Source: Candidatus Dormiibacterota bacterium
GTDB lineage: Bacteria > Chloroflexota > Dormibacteria > Dormibacterales > Dormibacteraceae
NCBI GenBank assembly: GCA_024280995.1
Contig: JAMXLM010000016.1
Coordinates: forward strand, 1 to 40,232
DNA: 40,232 nucleotides
Direction of reading: 5' to 3'
Program-made: the position numbers and the translations under genes
Part shown: one piece after another, positions 7,265 to 15,698 of the stretch
Numbering within the stretch: the stretch's first letter is position 1
Layout: every line of letters starts with the position of its first letter
Notes under the pieces: model-generated
The model's database searches: none
What the model was told of the DNA's origin: nothing
What the model saw: the letters and a program-made list of their open reading frames with translations, nothing else

Positions 7265-8934
7265 CCGCGGTGCTCGTGACGAGGCCCGGCGGAGCCGGCG
7301 ACCCGTTGGTCGCGGAGCTCGAAGGCCGAGGGTATCGCGTGAGCGCGGTGCCGACGGTCGTGACGAGGCCGGTCGCGGCCGATTGGCCGGACCTCGACGA
7401 TTACGACTGGATCGTGCTGACCAGCGCGGCCGCGGTCGAAGCTCTGCCCGCGCTGCCCGATGGACCAAAGTGGGCAGCCGTGGGCGAAGCGACCGCGTCG
7501 GCGTTGAGATCGAAGGGCGTGAAAGTCGACCTGGTCCCCGACGAGGCCAACGGTGTCGCGCTGGCCGACGCGCTGCCAGATCCAGCGGGGGGCGCCCGCG
7601 TTCTGCTGGCGCGCGCATCGCACGCGGACCCCGACCTGCCGGCGCGGCTGCGTGAACGCGGCGCTCATGTCGACGAGGTCGTCGCGTACGCCACGGTCGA
7701 GGGCCCGCCTGAATCCGCCGCGGAGCTCGAGCGCGTCCTCGAGCGGCACGACCTCGCGGCCGTGGTCTTCGCCTCCGGCTCCGCTGTTCGAGGATTTGCG
7801 CTGCTGGGCGGCAAGCCGGACCTGCCCGCGGTCACCATCGGTCCGCGGACGACGGCTGTCGCAAAGGAGGCTGGATTCACCGTCGTGGCCGAGGCCGCCG
7901 GGACCAGCGTCGCCGAGCTCGCCGCCGCTGTGAGCAAGGCCATTCCCGCCGTCACGACGCCCGGCGGCGAACGGCCGCGACGCCTTCGCTCGACCGCGGC
8001 AATGCGCGCCCTCGTGCGCGAGACGAGGATCGACCCTTCGCAGTTGATCGCTCCGCTTTTCGTCATCAGCGGCCGTGACGAGCGGCACGAGATCGCGTCG
8101 TTGAAAGGTCACCACCGCATGACTCCCGACCTCGCCTTGCACCAGGCGCATGGATACGCGGAGCTCGGGATAGGCGGCGTGCTGCTGTTCGGCATCCCGG
8201 AGTCGAAAGACCCCGAAGGCAGCGGCGCCGACGATCCGCGCGGACCGGTACCCGAGACCCTGCGAATGCTGCGTGCCGAAGGCCTGCCGCTTGTCCTTGC
8301 CGCCGACGTCTGCCTGTGCGAGTACACGTCGCATGGCCACTGCGGAGTGCTGAACGGTGAGCGCGTGGACAACGACGTCACCCTCGTGCGCCTTGCCGCG
8401 GCCGCGGTCGCCTACGCCGAAGCCGGCGCCGACGTCGTCGGCCCGAGCGCGATGATGGACGGCCAGGTCGCGGCTCTTCGCTCAGGGCTGGACGCCGCCC
8501 GCCACGACGAGACTGCGATCATGGCGTACGCCTCGAAGCACGCTTCGAGCTTTTACGGCCCATTCCGCGAAGCCGCGGGATCGACGCCGAGCTTCGGCGA
8601 TCGCAAGACGTACCAGATGGACCCGGCCAACGCGCGCGAGGCGCTGCGCGAGATGGACCTCGACGCGCGCGAGGGCGCGGACATCTTGATGGTGAAACCC
8701 GCCATCACGTCCCTCGATCTGCTCGCGCGTGCGCGCGAACGATTCGACCTGCCGCTGGCTGCCTACCAGGTGAGCGGCGAGGCGGCGATGATCGAGGCGG
8801 CGGCGGAGCGTGGATGGCTTGACCGCCGCAGCGCGGTCCTCGAGTCAGTGACGGCGATCGTGCGCGCGGGGGCGGGGATCGTCATCACGTATTTCGCGGA
8901 GGACGTGGCGCGGTGGCTTCGCGAGGTGCGATGA
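7261..8934 (+). CDS. hemDB: HemD-HemB fusion: uroporphyrinogen-III synthase / 5-aminolevulinate dehydratase
   Basis: One continuous 557-codon frame encodes two non-consecutive steps. Residues 1 to about 225 are a uroporphyrinogen-III synthase (start TAVLVTRPGGAGDPL; WIVLTSAAAVEAL; VVFASGSAVRGF; ITIGPRTTAVAKEAGF-like end). Residues 235-557 are a complete porphobilinogen synthase opening with RPRRLRSTAAMRALVRET. The zinc cysteines are C351, C353 and C361 in DVCLCEYTSHGHCG; the Schiff-base lysines are K426 (YASKHASSFYGPF) and K479 (LMVKPA). The linker is only about 10 residues. An in-frame GTG at 7930 (codon 224) has no good Shine-Dalgarno but could in principle start a separate HemB. 4-nt overlaps on both sides. 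HemD is usually fused to methyltransferase or HemC domains; fusion to HemB is uncommon. Confidence 0.93.
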   Translation: MTAVLVTRPGGAGDPLVAELEGRGYRVSAVPTVVTRPVAADWPDLDDYDWIVLTSAAAVEALPALPDGPKWAAVGEATASALRSKGVKVDLVPDEANGVALADALPDPAGGARVLLARASHADPDLPARLRERGAHVDEVVAYATVEGPPESAAELERVLERHDLAAVVFASGSAVRGFALLGGKPDLPAVTIGPRTTAVAKEAGFTVVAEAAGTSVAELAAAVSKAIPAVTTPGGERPRRLRSTAAMRALVRETRIDPSQLIAPLFVISGRDERHEIASLKGHHRMTPDLALHQAHGYAELGIGGVLLFGIPESKDPEGSGADDPRGPVPETLRMLRAEGLPLVLAADVCLCEYTSHGHCGVLNGERVDNDVTLVRLAAAAVAYAEAGADVVGPSAMMDGQVAALRSGLDAARHDETAIMAYASKHASSFYGPFREAAGSTPSFGDRKTYQMDPANAREALREMDLDAREGADILMVKPAITSLDLLARARERFDLPLAAYQVSGEAAMIEAAAERGWLDRRSAVLESVTAIVRAGAGIVITYFAEDVARWLREVR

Positions 8935-9608
8935 CAGACCGAAGGTACGTGCACGCGCTCGCGCTTGGGCTGGATCCGGCGTGGCGGCGACTCTCTCGCG
9001 ATGAACGCTGCCGGTCGGCCGAGGAGCTGTGCGCCGCGGTGAACGCGAGCTCCGACGTGACCATGTTCACGTACTCGATGGTCGGCCTCGAAGCCGGTGT
9101 CGACCTGCTTCTGTGGAGCCTCGCGCCGAGCCTCGACGCACTCGAGGAGAAAGGCGCGGCCGTGCTTCGTTCCGGCATGGGCGCGTGGATGACGGTGCGG
9201 CAGAGCTTTCTCGGCCTGATCCGGTCCTCGCAGTACGTCAAGCGTCCAACGGTGCAGGAGCAGTCGATGTTCAGCGGCGAGCGCTCGGCCTACCTGGTCG
9301 TCTACCCGTTCACGAAGAGCACCGACTGGTACCTGCTCGGGCAAGCGGACCGTCAGAGCGTGATGAACGAGCACATGAAGGTTGGGCATCGCTACCACCA
9401 GGTGCGACAGCTCCTCGCCTACTCGTTCGGCATCGACGACATGGACTTCCTGGTCGCCTACGAGACGGACGACCTCGCCGCGTTCGGCGAGCTGGTGCGC
9501 GACCTGCGCGGCACCGAAAGCCGGCGTTCGACCATCCGTGACACGCCGATCCTCACCGGAATCCATCGGCCGATCGAAGAGATCACGCGACTGCTCGGCG
9601 CCGAATGA
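8931..9608 (+). CDS. chdC: Coproheme decarboxylase (HemQ/ChdC, chlorite dismutase family)
   Basis: Last step of the coproporphyrin-dependent pathway: oxidative decarboxylation of two coproheme propionates to give heme b, using peroxide. The 225-aa product is a full-length chlorite-dismutase-fold protein. The motif VVYPFTKSTDWYLL contains Y125, in the position of the radical-forming tyrosine. H148 in NEHMKVGHRYHQV is the expected proximal heme ligand. The C-terminal LAYSFGIDDMDFLVAYETD and RDLRGTESRRS are typical of the decarboxylases. The start is ATG 8931 (GAGG 5 nt upstream, 4-nt overlap with hemDB) rather than the in-frame GTG at 8913. Confidence 0.93.
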   Translation: MTDRRYVHALALGLDPAWRRLSRDERCRSAEELCAAVNASSDVTMFTYSMVGLEAGVDLLLWSLAPSLDALEEKGAAVLRSGMGAWMTVRQSFLGLIRSSQYVKRPTVQEQSMFSGERSAYLVVYPFTKSTDWYLLGQADRQSVMNEHMKVGHRYHQVRQLLAYSFGIDDMDFLVAYETDDLAAFGELVRDLRGTESRRSTIRDTPILTGIHRPIEEITRLLGAE

Positions 9609-10837
9609 CGAAATCCCGCGTGCTCGCCACCGAGCTCTTTCCCGGAGGCGTCAACAGCCCGGTCCGCGCTTACCTGGCGGTGGGCGGCGAGCCGCCGGTG
9701 CTCGTCCGCGGGGAGGGAGCCTGCGTGTGGGACGACCGTGGGCGGCGCTACATCGATTACGTCGGCGCTTTCGGGCCGCTGGTGCTGGGTCATGCCAACC
9801 GCGCGGTCGTCGAAGCGATCAAAAACGCCGCCGACGCGGGCGGATCGTTCGGCGTCACCGGACCGGGCGAGGTCCGGCTCGCCGAGCTGATCACGGAGCG
9901 TATGCCGTCGATCGAGCGCCTCCGCTTCGTGAACAGCGGCACCGAGGCGGCGATGAGCGCGCTTCGCGTCGCTCGCGCGGCGACCGGCCGCGACCTCGTG
10001 ATCAAGTTCGAGGGCGGCTATCACGGCCACGCGGACTCCCTCCTCGTGGAGGCGGGGTCGGGCGCGGCGACGCTGTCCATTCCAGGCAGCGCAGGCGTGG
10101 CTGCGCCGGTGGCGGCGCAGACTCTCGTCGCCGCCTACAACGACCTCGCGTCGGTCGAGGCGCAGCTCGAGCGGCACCGAGGCAAGGTGGCGGCGGTGAT
10201 CGTCGAGCCGGTGGCGGCAAACATGGGCGTCATCGTTCCCGCGCCCGATTTCCTGCCCGGGCTGCGGGAGCTGACCTCCCGCGAGGGCGCGCTGCTGATC
10301 TTCGACGAGGTCATCACCGGCTTCCGCGTCGCGCCCGGCGGAGCGCAGGAGCTGTACGGCGTCCGCCCGGACCTGACCGTGCTGGGCAAGATCATCGGGG
10401 GCGGTCTGCCGGTCGGCGCGTATGGTGGCCGGGCCGATTTGATGGACATGGTCGCGCCGGTCGGACCCGTGTACCAGGCCGGCACGCTCTCGGGTCACCC
10501 GGTGGTGATGGCCGCGGGCGAAGCGACGCTGCGCGGTTTGACGCCCGACGTCTACGAGCGACTCGAGGCTGCGGGGGAGCGGCTCGCGGCGGGGCTGGAC
10601 CTGGAGGGAGCCGGCGTCGCGCGCGTGGGCTCGCTGCTGACCCTTTTCTTCCGCGAGCCCGCGCCGCGCGACTTCGGCGAGGCGAAGGCGTCGAACACGG
10701 CGGCGTTCGCGCGCTTCTTCCACCGCATGCTCGACCACGGTGTCATCCTGCCCCCGTCGCAGTTCGAGGCGTGGTTCATCTCCGCCGCGCACGACCGCGC
10801 CGTCATCGACGCGACGATCGAGGCGGCGGCGGCATGA
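9605..10837 (+). CDS. hemL: Glutamate-1-semialdehyde 2,1-aminomutase
   Basis: PLP enzyme converting glutamate-1-semialdehyde, the product of HemA, into 5-aminolevulinate. The 410-aa sequence shows FPGGVNSPVRAY at the N-terminus, FVNSGTEAAMSALRVARA, FEGGYHGHADSLLVEAGSG, the IFDEVITGFR aspartate region and the PLP lysine K262 in LGKIIGGGLPVGAYGG. It is slightly shorter than the usual 425-430 residues but complete. Overlaps chdC and hemE by 4 nt each. Its order in the operon, after the decarboxylase, does not follow pathway order. Confidence 0.97.
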   Translation: MTKSRVLATELFPGGVNSPVRAYLAVGGEPPVLVRGEGACVWDDRGRRYIDYVGAFGPLVLGHANRAVVEAIKNAADAGGSFGVTGPGEVRLAELITERMPSIERLRFVNSGTEAAMSALRVARAATGRDLVIKFEGGYHGHADSLLVEAGSGAATLSIPGSAGVAAPVAAQTLVAAYNDLASVEAQLERHRGKVAAVIVEPVAANMGVIVPAPDFLPGLRELTSREGALLIFDEVITGFRVAPGGAQELYGVRPDLTVLGKIIGGGLPVGAYGGRADLMDMVAPVGPVYQAGTLSGHPVVMAAGEATLRGLTPDVYERLEAAGERLAAGLDLEGAGVARVGSLLTLFFREPAPRDFGEAKASNTAAFARFFHRMLDHGVILPPSQFEAWFISAAHDRAVIDATIEAAAA

Positions 10838-11862
10838 GCAGGTTCCTCGACGCCGCACGGGGACAGGCTGTCGACGTAACGCCGGTCTGGCTGATGCGGC
10901 AGGCAGGTCGCTCTCTGCCCGAGTACCGCAGGCTGCGGGAGCGATACTCGCTGGCCGACATCGTCGCCGAGCCTGACCTGTGCGCGGAGGTGACGCTGCA
11001 GCCCGTACGCCGGCTTGGGGTCGACGCGGCGGTGATGTTCGCCGACATCATGCTGCCGCTGCGGGGGATGGGGGTCGACTTCGAGCTCGTCGAGAATGTC
11101 GGCCCGGTGATCGCCCGGCCTGTCGCGAGCGCGGCCGACGTCGAACGCCTCCGGTTGCCGTCAGGCGAAGAGGCGGCGCCGCAGGTCATCACCGCGGTGC
11201 GCAGGGTCGTCGCGGAGTCGCCCGTGCCTGTCATCTGTTTCTCGGGCGCGCCATTCACGTTGGCGAGCTACCTGATCGAGGGCCGGCCCACGCGCACGTT
11301 CGAGAAGGTGAAGGCGTTCATGTTCTCCCAGCCGGAGGTCTTCGACCGCCTGCTCGGCAAGCTCGCGACGACGATGTCCGCATACCTGCTGGCGCAGGTC
11401 GGGGCCGGCGCCCAGGCGGTGCAGCTGTTCGACTCGTGGGTCGGCGCGCTCGCCGTCGAGGACTACGAGTCCCGGGTGGCGCAGCACACCCGGGCGATCT
11501 TCGGCGCCTTGAGCGATGCCGGCGTGCCTCGGATTCATTTCGGAACCGACACATCGCACCTGCTCGAATCGATCGCATCCACGGGGCCTGACATCGTCTC
11601 GCTCGACTGGCGCCTGCCCCTCGACGCGGGCTGGAAGAGGATCGGAAGCGGTCGCGGCGTCCAGGGCAACCTCGACCCTGCGGTGCTGCTCGGACCGCCT
11701 GAGGTGGTTCGCGATCGCGCGCGAGACGTGCTGCGGCGTGCCGGCGGCAAGCCGGGCCACATCTTCAACCTCGGCCACGGCGTACTTCCCACTACGAGCG
11801 TCGAGAACCTTCAGCTGCTGGTGGACACGGTTCATTCATGGGTGCCCGCGAATGTCGCCTGA
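10834..11862 (+). CDS. hemE: Uroporphyrinogen III decarboxylase
   Basis: Decarboxylates the four acetate side chains of uroporphyrinogen III to give coproporphyrinogen III. The 342-aa product has the signature PVWLMRQAGRSLPEYR (R22, R26), D71 in MFADIMLPL, ICFSGAPFTLASYLIEG, the mid-protein FDSWVGALAVEDY and the C-terminal FNLGHGVLPTT. The frame is open far upstream, but the ATG at 10834 overlaps the hemL stop (ATGA) and gives the family N-terminus. Its end overlaps hemH by 11 nt. Confidence 0.97.
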   Translation: MSRFLDAARGQAVDVTPVWLMRQAGRSLPEYRRLRERYSLADIVAEPDLCAEVTLQPVRRLGVDAAVMFADIMLPLRGMGVDFELVENVGPVIARPVASAADVERLRLPSGEEAAPQVITAVRRVVAESPVPVICFSGAPFTLASYLIEGRPTRTFEKVKAFMFSQPEVFDRLLGKLATTMSAYLLAQVGAGAQAVQLFDSWVGALAVEDYESRVAQHTRAIFGALSDAGVPRIHFGTDTSHLLESIASTGPDIVSLDWRLPLDAGWKRIGSGRGVQGNLDPAVLLGPPEVVRDRARDVLRRAGGKPGHIFNLGHGVLPTTSVENLQLLVDTVHSWVPANVA

Positions 11863-12730
11863 TCCCTCCACCGGCATCCTCTGCATGGCCTATGGAAGCC
11901 CGGCCACCGAGGCGGACATCGCGGCCTATTTCACGCACATCCGTGGCGGCCGGCCGCCATCGCCCGAGGCGCTCGCCGGCCTGACGCACCGCTACCGGGC
12001 CATCGGCGGTTCGCCTCTGACCGACATCACCCGCGCCCAGGCGCAAGCCCTGTCGGAACAGACCGGATTGCCCGCGTTCGCGGGCATGAAGCACGCCCCG
12101 CCGTTCGTCGCCGAAGCCGCCGCGGATGCGCATAACGCCGGCGTCAGCCGATTGGTGGGCCTGCCGCTGGCGCCGCACTACGCGCGCATGAGCCTCGGCG
12201 GCTACGAGCGCTCGCTTCGCGAGGCGTGGGCGGGCGAGCTCATCTTCATCCCCGGCTTCCATGACCACCCGGCGTTCATCGCCGCCGTCCAGGGCCTGCT
12301 GCGAGAGGCGTTCTCCGAAGGCCGGCCGGACCGGCTCTTCTTCACGGCCCACAGCCTGCCCGCGCGGATCATCGCCGAGGGCGATCCGTACCACGACCAG
12401 CTGCTCCACAGCTGCCGGCTGGTCGCGAACGGGCTTGACCTACCCGAGTGGGAGTTCGCGTTTCAGTCGCAGAGCCAGACCGGCGAGCCGTGGCTTGGCC
12501 CGGACCTGCTCGAAGCCGTCGAGCAGTCCGGTGCCCGCGACGTGCTGGTCTGCCCGATCGGCTTCGTCGCCGACCATCTCGAGATCCTGTACGACCTCGA
12601 CGTCGAGGCCCAGGAGTTCGCGCGCCAGAAGGGAATCCGGATCAGGCGGACCGCATCGTTCAACGCGCGGCCCGAGTTCGTGAGCGCGCTCGCGGCCGTC
12701 GTCGCGGACGCGCTCGTCCGAGTCGCCTGA
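11852..12730 (+). CDS. hemH: Coproporphyrin III ferrochelatase
   Basis: Inserts Fe2+ into coproporphyrin III (CpfC activity) to give coproheme, the substrate of ChdC. The 292-aa product matches B. subtilis-type enzymes along its length: MAYGSPATEADIAAYFTHIR, HRYRAIGGSPL, the catalytic H167 in FFTAHSLPARI, WLGPDLLEAV and E244 in VGFVADHLEILYDLD-like context (GFVADHLEILYDLD). Pairing with chdC in one operon supports the coproporphyrin rather than the protoporphyrin role. The ATG at 11852 lies 11 nt inside hemE; the open frame upstream is incidental. No strong terminator was seen in the 24 bp before the convergent ferritin-like gene. Confidence 0.94.
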   Translation: MSPDPSTGILCMAYGSPATEADIAAYFTHIRGGRPPSPEALAGLTHRYRAIGGSPLTDITRAQAQALSEQTGLPAFAGMKHAPPFVAEAAADAHNAGVSRLVGLPLAPHYARMSLGGYERSLREAWAGELIFIPGFHDHPAFIAAVQGLLREAFSEGRPDRLFFTAHSLPARIIAEGDPYHDQLLHSCRLVANGLDLPEWEFAFQSQSQTGEPWLGPDLLEAVEQSGARDVLVCPIGFVADHLEILYDLDVEAQEFARQKGIRIRRTASFNARPEFVSALAAVVADALVRVA

Positions 12731-12754
12731 TCCTTCTTCCCCGCTGACGCCCTG

Positions 12755-13849
12755 CTACATCCCGCGCTGCGCGGAGTCGGCCTGCGTCGCCAGGTCGTTG
12801 AGCGTGGTGAAGAAGCCTGTCGACTGACCGCGGAACAGTCCCATGTCCGTCAGGAACTTCACCGCGCCATGAGCCGCGCCGGCCGTCTCGGTCGGCCGGA
12901 TGATCGACACCGCCGGGAATTTCCGATCGAGGAACACCGTCGGCTCCGGCATGATCAGGTTGGTCTGAAAGTCCTCGCCACCGAACGGCGGCTTGTTCAG
13001 GTCGGGGAAGCTCAGCCCCGTCGTCGGGTCCGTGATCGCGGGCGCGTTGCCCGCCTTGTCGGCCCACGTCTGGAAGTGCATGGTCTCGGTCGGTCCGATG
13101 CTCACAACGATCCGCAGCACCTCGACGCTGCTGACGCGCTGCGCCAGCGACGGATAGAGGCTCGAGCCGCCCTGCTCGATCGTCGCGAAATGAAAGCCGG
13201 CGGTGTTGGCGATGAACTGGAGGTGATTCGTGGGCGTCAGGTCCTTGTCGGTGCGGGGTATCGCCGTATGCTCCCCGGTCGCGATCGACGGCACGGCCAT
13301 CGGGAACGTGTCGTCGAAGGGCGGGTCGGGGTTCTTGGTGCGGCTGCGGTACCGCGTCCACCAGCTGGTGTCCACGGTCAGCTGCATGAGGTTGGTGAGC
13401 CGCATCTTCGACTGGTCCGCCCCCGTGGCCTTGCTGCTCGGCAGCATGCGGAACGCCTCCAGGCTTACCGGCGTGCCGCCGTTGGCCATCAGGTAGTGGT
13501 TGATGAAGTCGAAGTGCGTGAACTCGTCCTCGGTGTTGTCGTGGATGTACTGAGCCATGTCTGCGTCGAGCTGCGCGAGCGCCCTGGTGTAGGCCTTGCT
13601 GCCCGTGCCGCCGGGCACCTCGGCGTCCTGGATCCCGCCCAGCTCGTTGTACTGCTGCCAGAAATCGGTTTCCAGGATCTCGAGCGCCGCCAGGAAACGA
13701 AGGATCGCCATGTCGCCTGCCGTCAACGGCCCGGCCGCTCTTGCCGCCATACCCGGCAGCACCGCGGCCCCCGCCGCTCCGGCCCCGATCGCAAGGCCCG
13801 TGCCGATGAATCGACGGCGCGTGAAAGCATTGCGGCTTCTGCGGTCCAT
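12755..13849 (-). CDS. Tat-exported ferritin-like domain protein
   Basis: 364-aa predicted secreted protein. The N-terminus MDRRSRNAFTRRRFIGTG is followed by an alanine-rich hydrophobic stretch ending in AARAA, a twin-arginine signal. Residues 40-250 are helical and carry acidic/His pairs typical of the Ferritin_2 (DUF4439-like) family: FLAALEILETDFWQQY, DNTEDEFTHFDFINHYL, FHFATIEQGG and IGPTETMHFQTW, potentially a di-iron site. The start is ATG at 13849 because GGGGGGA lies 7-13 nt upstream; the open frame reaches 13897. These proteins are common in soil bacteria, but the biochemical function is not established. The gene converges on the heme operon; an iron/heme link is suggestive only. Confidence 0.85.
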   Translation of the reverse strand: MDRRSRNAFTRRRFIGTGLAIGAGAAGAAVLPGMAARAAGPLTAGDMAILRFLAALEILETDFWQQYNELGGIQDAEVPGGTGSKAYTRALAQLDADMAQYIHDNTEDEFTHFDFINHYLMANGGTPVSLEAFRMLPSSKATGADQSKMRLTNLMQLTVDTSWWTRYRSRTKNPDPPFDDTFPMAVPSIATGEHTAIPRTDKDLTPTNHLQFIANTAGFHFATIEQGGSSLYPSLAQRVSSVEVLRIVVSIGPTETMHFQTWADKAGNAPAITDPTTGLSFPDLNKPPFGGEDFQTNLIMPEPTVFLDRKFPAVSIIRPTETAGAAHGAVKFLTDMGLFRGQSTGFFTTLNDLATQADSAQRGM

Positions 13850-13906
13850 GAAGTTGTCCCCCCACGACCGGCGAGAGAGGGTCCCGCCGATCAGCATTGA
13901 TTGAAT

Positions 13907-13920
13907 GCCCCCTGAGGGGC
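13907..13920 (-). terminator. Short GC hairpin after the DNA ligase gene
   Basis: GCCCC/GGGGC arms (13907-13911 and 13916-13920) close a four-base loop 15 bp beyond the ligase stop on the minus strand. No uridine run follows, so it would be a weak or factor-assisted terminator at best. Confidence 0.35.
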
Positions 13921-13934
13921 GATACGACCAGGGG

Positions 13935-15671
13935 TTACTGGCCGGCTACAGGTCGTTTTCCTTGTTGCTTGAACATCTCGACGATCTCTTTGACGGTCGT
14001 CGCATCCTCGGGTCGCTTGTCCGCACCGCGAAACGAGACGATGCGCGGAAAGCGCAGCGCGTACCCCGGAGCGTCGCCGACCTTGCCCGCCGTGTGATTG
14101 GTGCCCGGCGTGATCTCGTCTGCCAGCACCTCGACGACGACCTCTGGCTTGAGCCAGACGTCCGGAGTCAGGAGCGAGCGAACGCGGGCGGGCTTCTCCT
14201 TGACCTGCAGCTTGTCGGCACGCGCGTGGATCTCACGCCAGCCGGCGTCTGACAGCCCCGTCCCGATCTTCGTAATGGTGTCGAAGCGGTCGTGCTCGGC
14301 GTCATACACACCGGCGAGCAACGCGCCGAGTCCGAACTCGGTCCGCTTCCCTTTGCCGAAGTAGTAGCCCAGGAGCACGAGGTCGACCGTGTCGTTGAGC
14401 TGTCCGCTCGTCGTCCGCTTCAGCTTCACCCAGTTGAAGTTGCGCGCGCCCGCCTGGTAGGGCGAGTCCATACGTTTGACCACGACCCCTTCCAACCCCT
14501 TGCTGATGTTGTCGAGCAGTGTCCGCGTCAACTCTTCGGCGGAGTCGGTGGTGGTCAGGGGCGCGGGCGTGAGCACCTTCGAATCGCCGAGCACGTCTTT
14601 CAGCATCGCGTACCTGTCGCTGTAGGGCATCGCGGTCAGGTCCTTGCCGTTGCGGTAGAGGACGTCGAAGACGAAGGCGACGAGGGGAAGGCTGGCAGCG
14701 GCTTCCTCGATCCCGTGCTGGCGGCGGCGCGAGGCCGTCTGCTGGAACATCAGGTACTCCTCCGACTCGGCGTTGTAGCCGATCGCCTCCCCGTCGAGGA
14801 TCAACGTGCGGTCCGCGAGCTTCCTGGCCGCCGCGACCAGCTCGACGAACATCAGGCTGAAGTCTTCGAGGTTGCGCGAGAAGATGCGAACGTTCGCCCC
14901 ATTTTTGTGGATCTGGACGCGGATCCCGTCGTACTTGGGCTGCACCGCAACGTTGCCGAGCTTCTTGATGACGGCCTCCGGGTTGGGCAGCCGCTCCGCA
15001 AGCTGCGGCCGGATCGGCCTTCCGACAGTGACCTTCAGCGCGGCGATCCCCTTCTCGCCCTCGGTCCAGAAGGTATGCGCGATGAGGCCGAGGTCGGACG
15101 TTCGGTTGTACGCGGCCTCGAGGGTCGGGCGCAGCGAACGATCACCCTTCTTCGCGAAGGACAACGCTTCGAGAACCGTCGCATCGCCGATGCCCAGGCG
15201 AAGGCGGCCAAGCGCCATGCGCACGAGATGCTTGGCCGAAGCCGCGTCGAGGTCGTGCAGCAGGGACGCAAAGCCGGTCCGTTTCTTCTCGACCGAACCG
15301 GCTCCGGCGGCGGCCGCGATCGCCATGAGTCGCGCATGGACGTCGGTGATCGACGGCACCTTGCCGCGAGGCTTCGTCGAAACCTCGGCGGCGACCAGGC
15401 CCAGGTCGCCGAGCTTGTTGTAGAGGCGTGTGACCTCGTCCACCGGACGTTCGGCCGCCTGAGCGATCGAAGCGATCACCAGCTTTTCGCCCATTCCGAT
15501 CTCGACCGGCTCGAAGAATGGAACCAGCCTGCCCTGGATCAGGTACGTGACGGGCTGGATCTCGTCGGGCGACGTCTTCGCGTAGAGCTCGGACAGCGTC
15601 TTGACCAGCTCGTTGCGGCTGCGGGTCCCTTCGAGCCTGTCGAGATACGTGCTCAGCTCGGCAAACGTCAT
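13935..15671 (-). CDS. lig: ATP-dependent DNA ligase, archaeal/eukaryal type
   Basis: Seals nicks through a ligase-AMP intermediate. The 578-aa protein has three domains: an N-terminal DNA-binding domain (about 1-200, with RMALGRLRLGIGDATVLEAL), the nucleotidyltransferase domain with motif I VQPKYDGIRVQIHK (adenylated K246), motif III LILDGEAIGYN, motif IV KGLEGVVVKR and motif V WVKLKR, and an OB-fold end with WLKPEVVVEVLADEIT and LRFPRI. This LigB-like architecture is typical of archaea and is found in some Actinobacteria and Chloroflexi beside the essential NAD-dependent LigA, so a repair role is likely. ATG 15671 was chosen; a GTG at 15680 is possible. TACGGT (15684-15679) lies 7 nt before the ATG with no Shine-Dalgarno, hinting at leaderless initiation. 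Confidence 0.94.
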   Translation of the reverse strand: MTFAELSTYLDRLEGTRSRNELVKTLSELYAKTSPDEIQPVTYLIQGRLVPFFEPVEIGMGEKLVIASIAQAAERPVDEVTRLYNKLGDLGLVAAEVSTKPRGKVPSITDVHARLMAIAAAAGAGSVEKKRTGFASLLHDLDAASAKHLVRMALGRLRLGIGDATVLEALSFAKKGDRSLRPTLEAAYNRTSDLGLIAHTFWTEGEKGIAALKVTVGRPIRPQLAERLPNPEAVIKKLGNVAVQPKYDGIRVQIHKNGANVRIFSRNLEDFSLMFVELVAAARKLADRTLILDGEAIGYNAESEEYLMFQQTASRRRQHGIEEAAASLPLVAFVFDVLYRNGKDLTAMPYSDRYAMLKDVLGDSKVLTPAPLTTTDSAEELTRTLLDNISKGLEGVVVKRMDSPYQAGARNFNWVKLKRTTSGQLNDTVDLVLLGYYFGKGKRTEFGLGALLAGVYDAEHDRFDTITKIGTGLSDAGWREIHARADKLQVKEKPARVRSLLTPDVWLKPEVVVEVLADEITPGTNHTAGKVGDAPGYALRFPRIVSFRGADKRPEDATTVKEIVEMFKQQGKRPVAGQ

Positions 15672-15698
15672 GCCGAACACCGTAAAAGAGTTGGCGGT

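Noticed and set aside
6646..8340. 564-codon minus-strand open frame opposite hemC and hemDB
   Set aside because: Antisense shadow; the plus strand carries complete catalytic motifs.
9382..10833. Upstream extension of the hemE frame through hemL
   Set aside because: Arg-rich out-of-frame translation of hemL; HemE begins at the ATG at 10834 that overlaps the hemL stop.
12763..12775. CCGCGC-T-GCGCGG palindrome near the hemH/ferritin convergence as a terminator
   Set aside because: Loop of one base is not feasible, it lies in coding sequence and has no T-tract.
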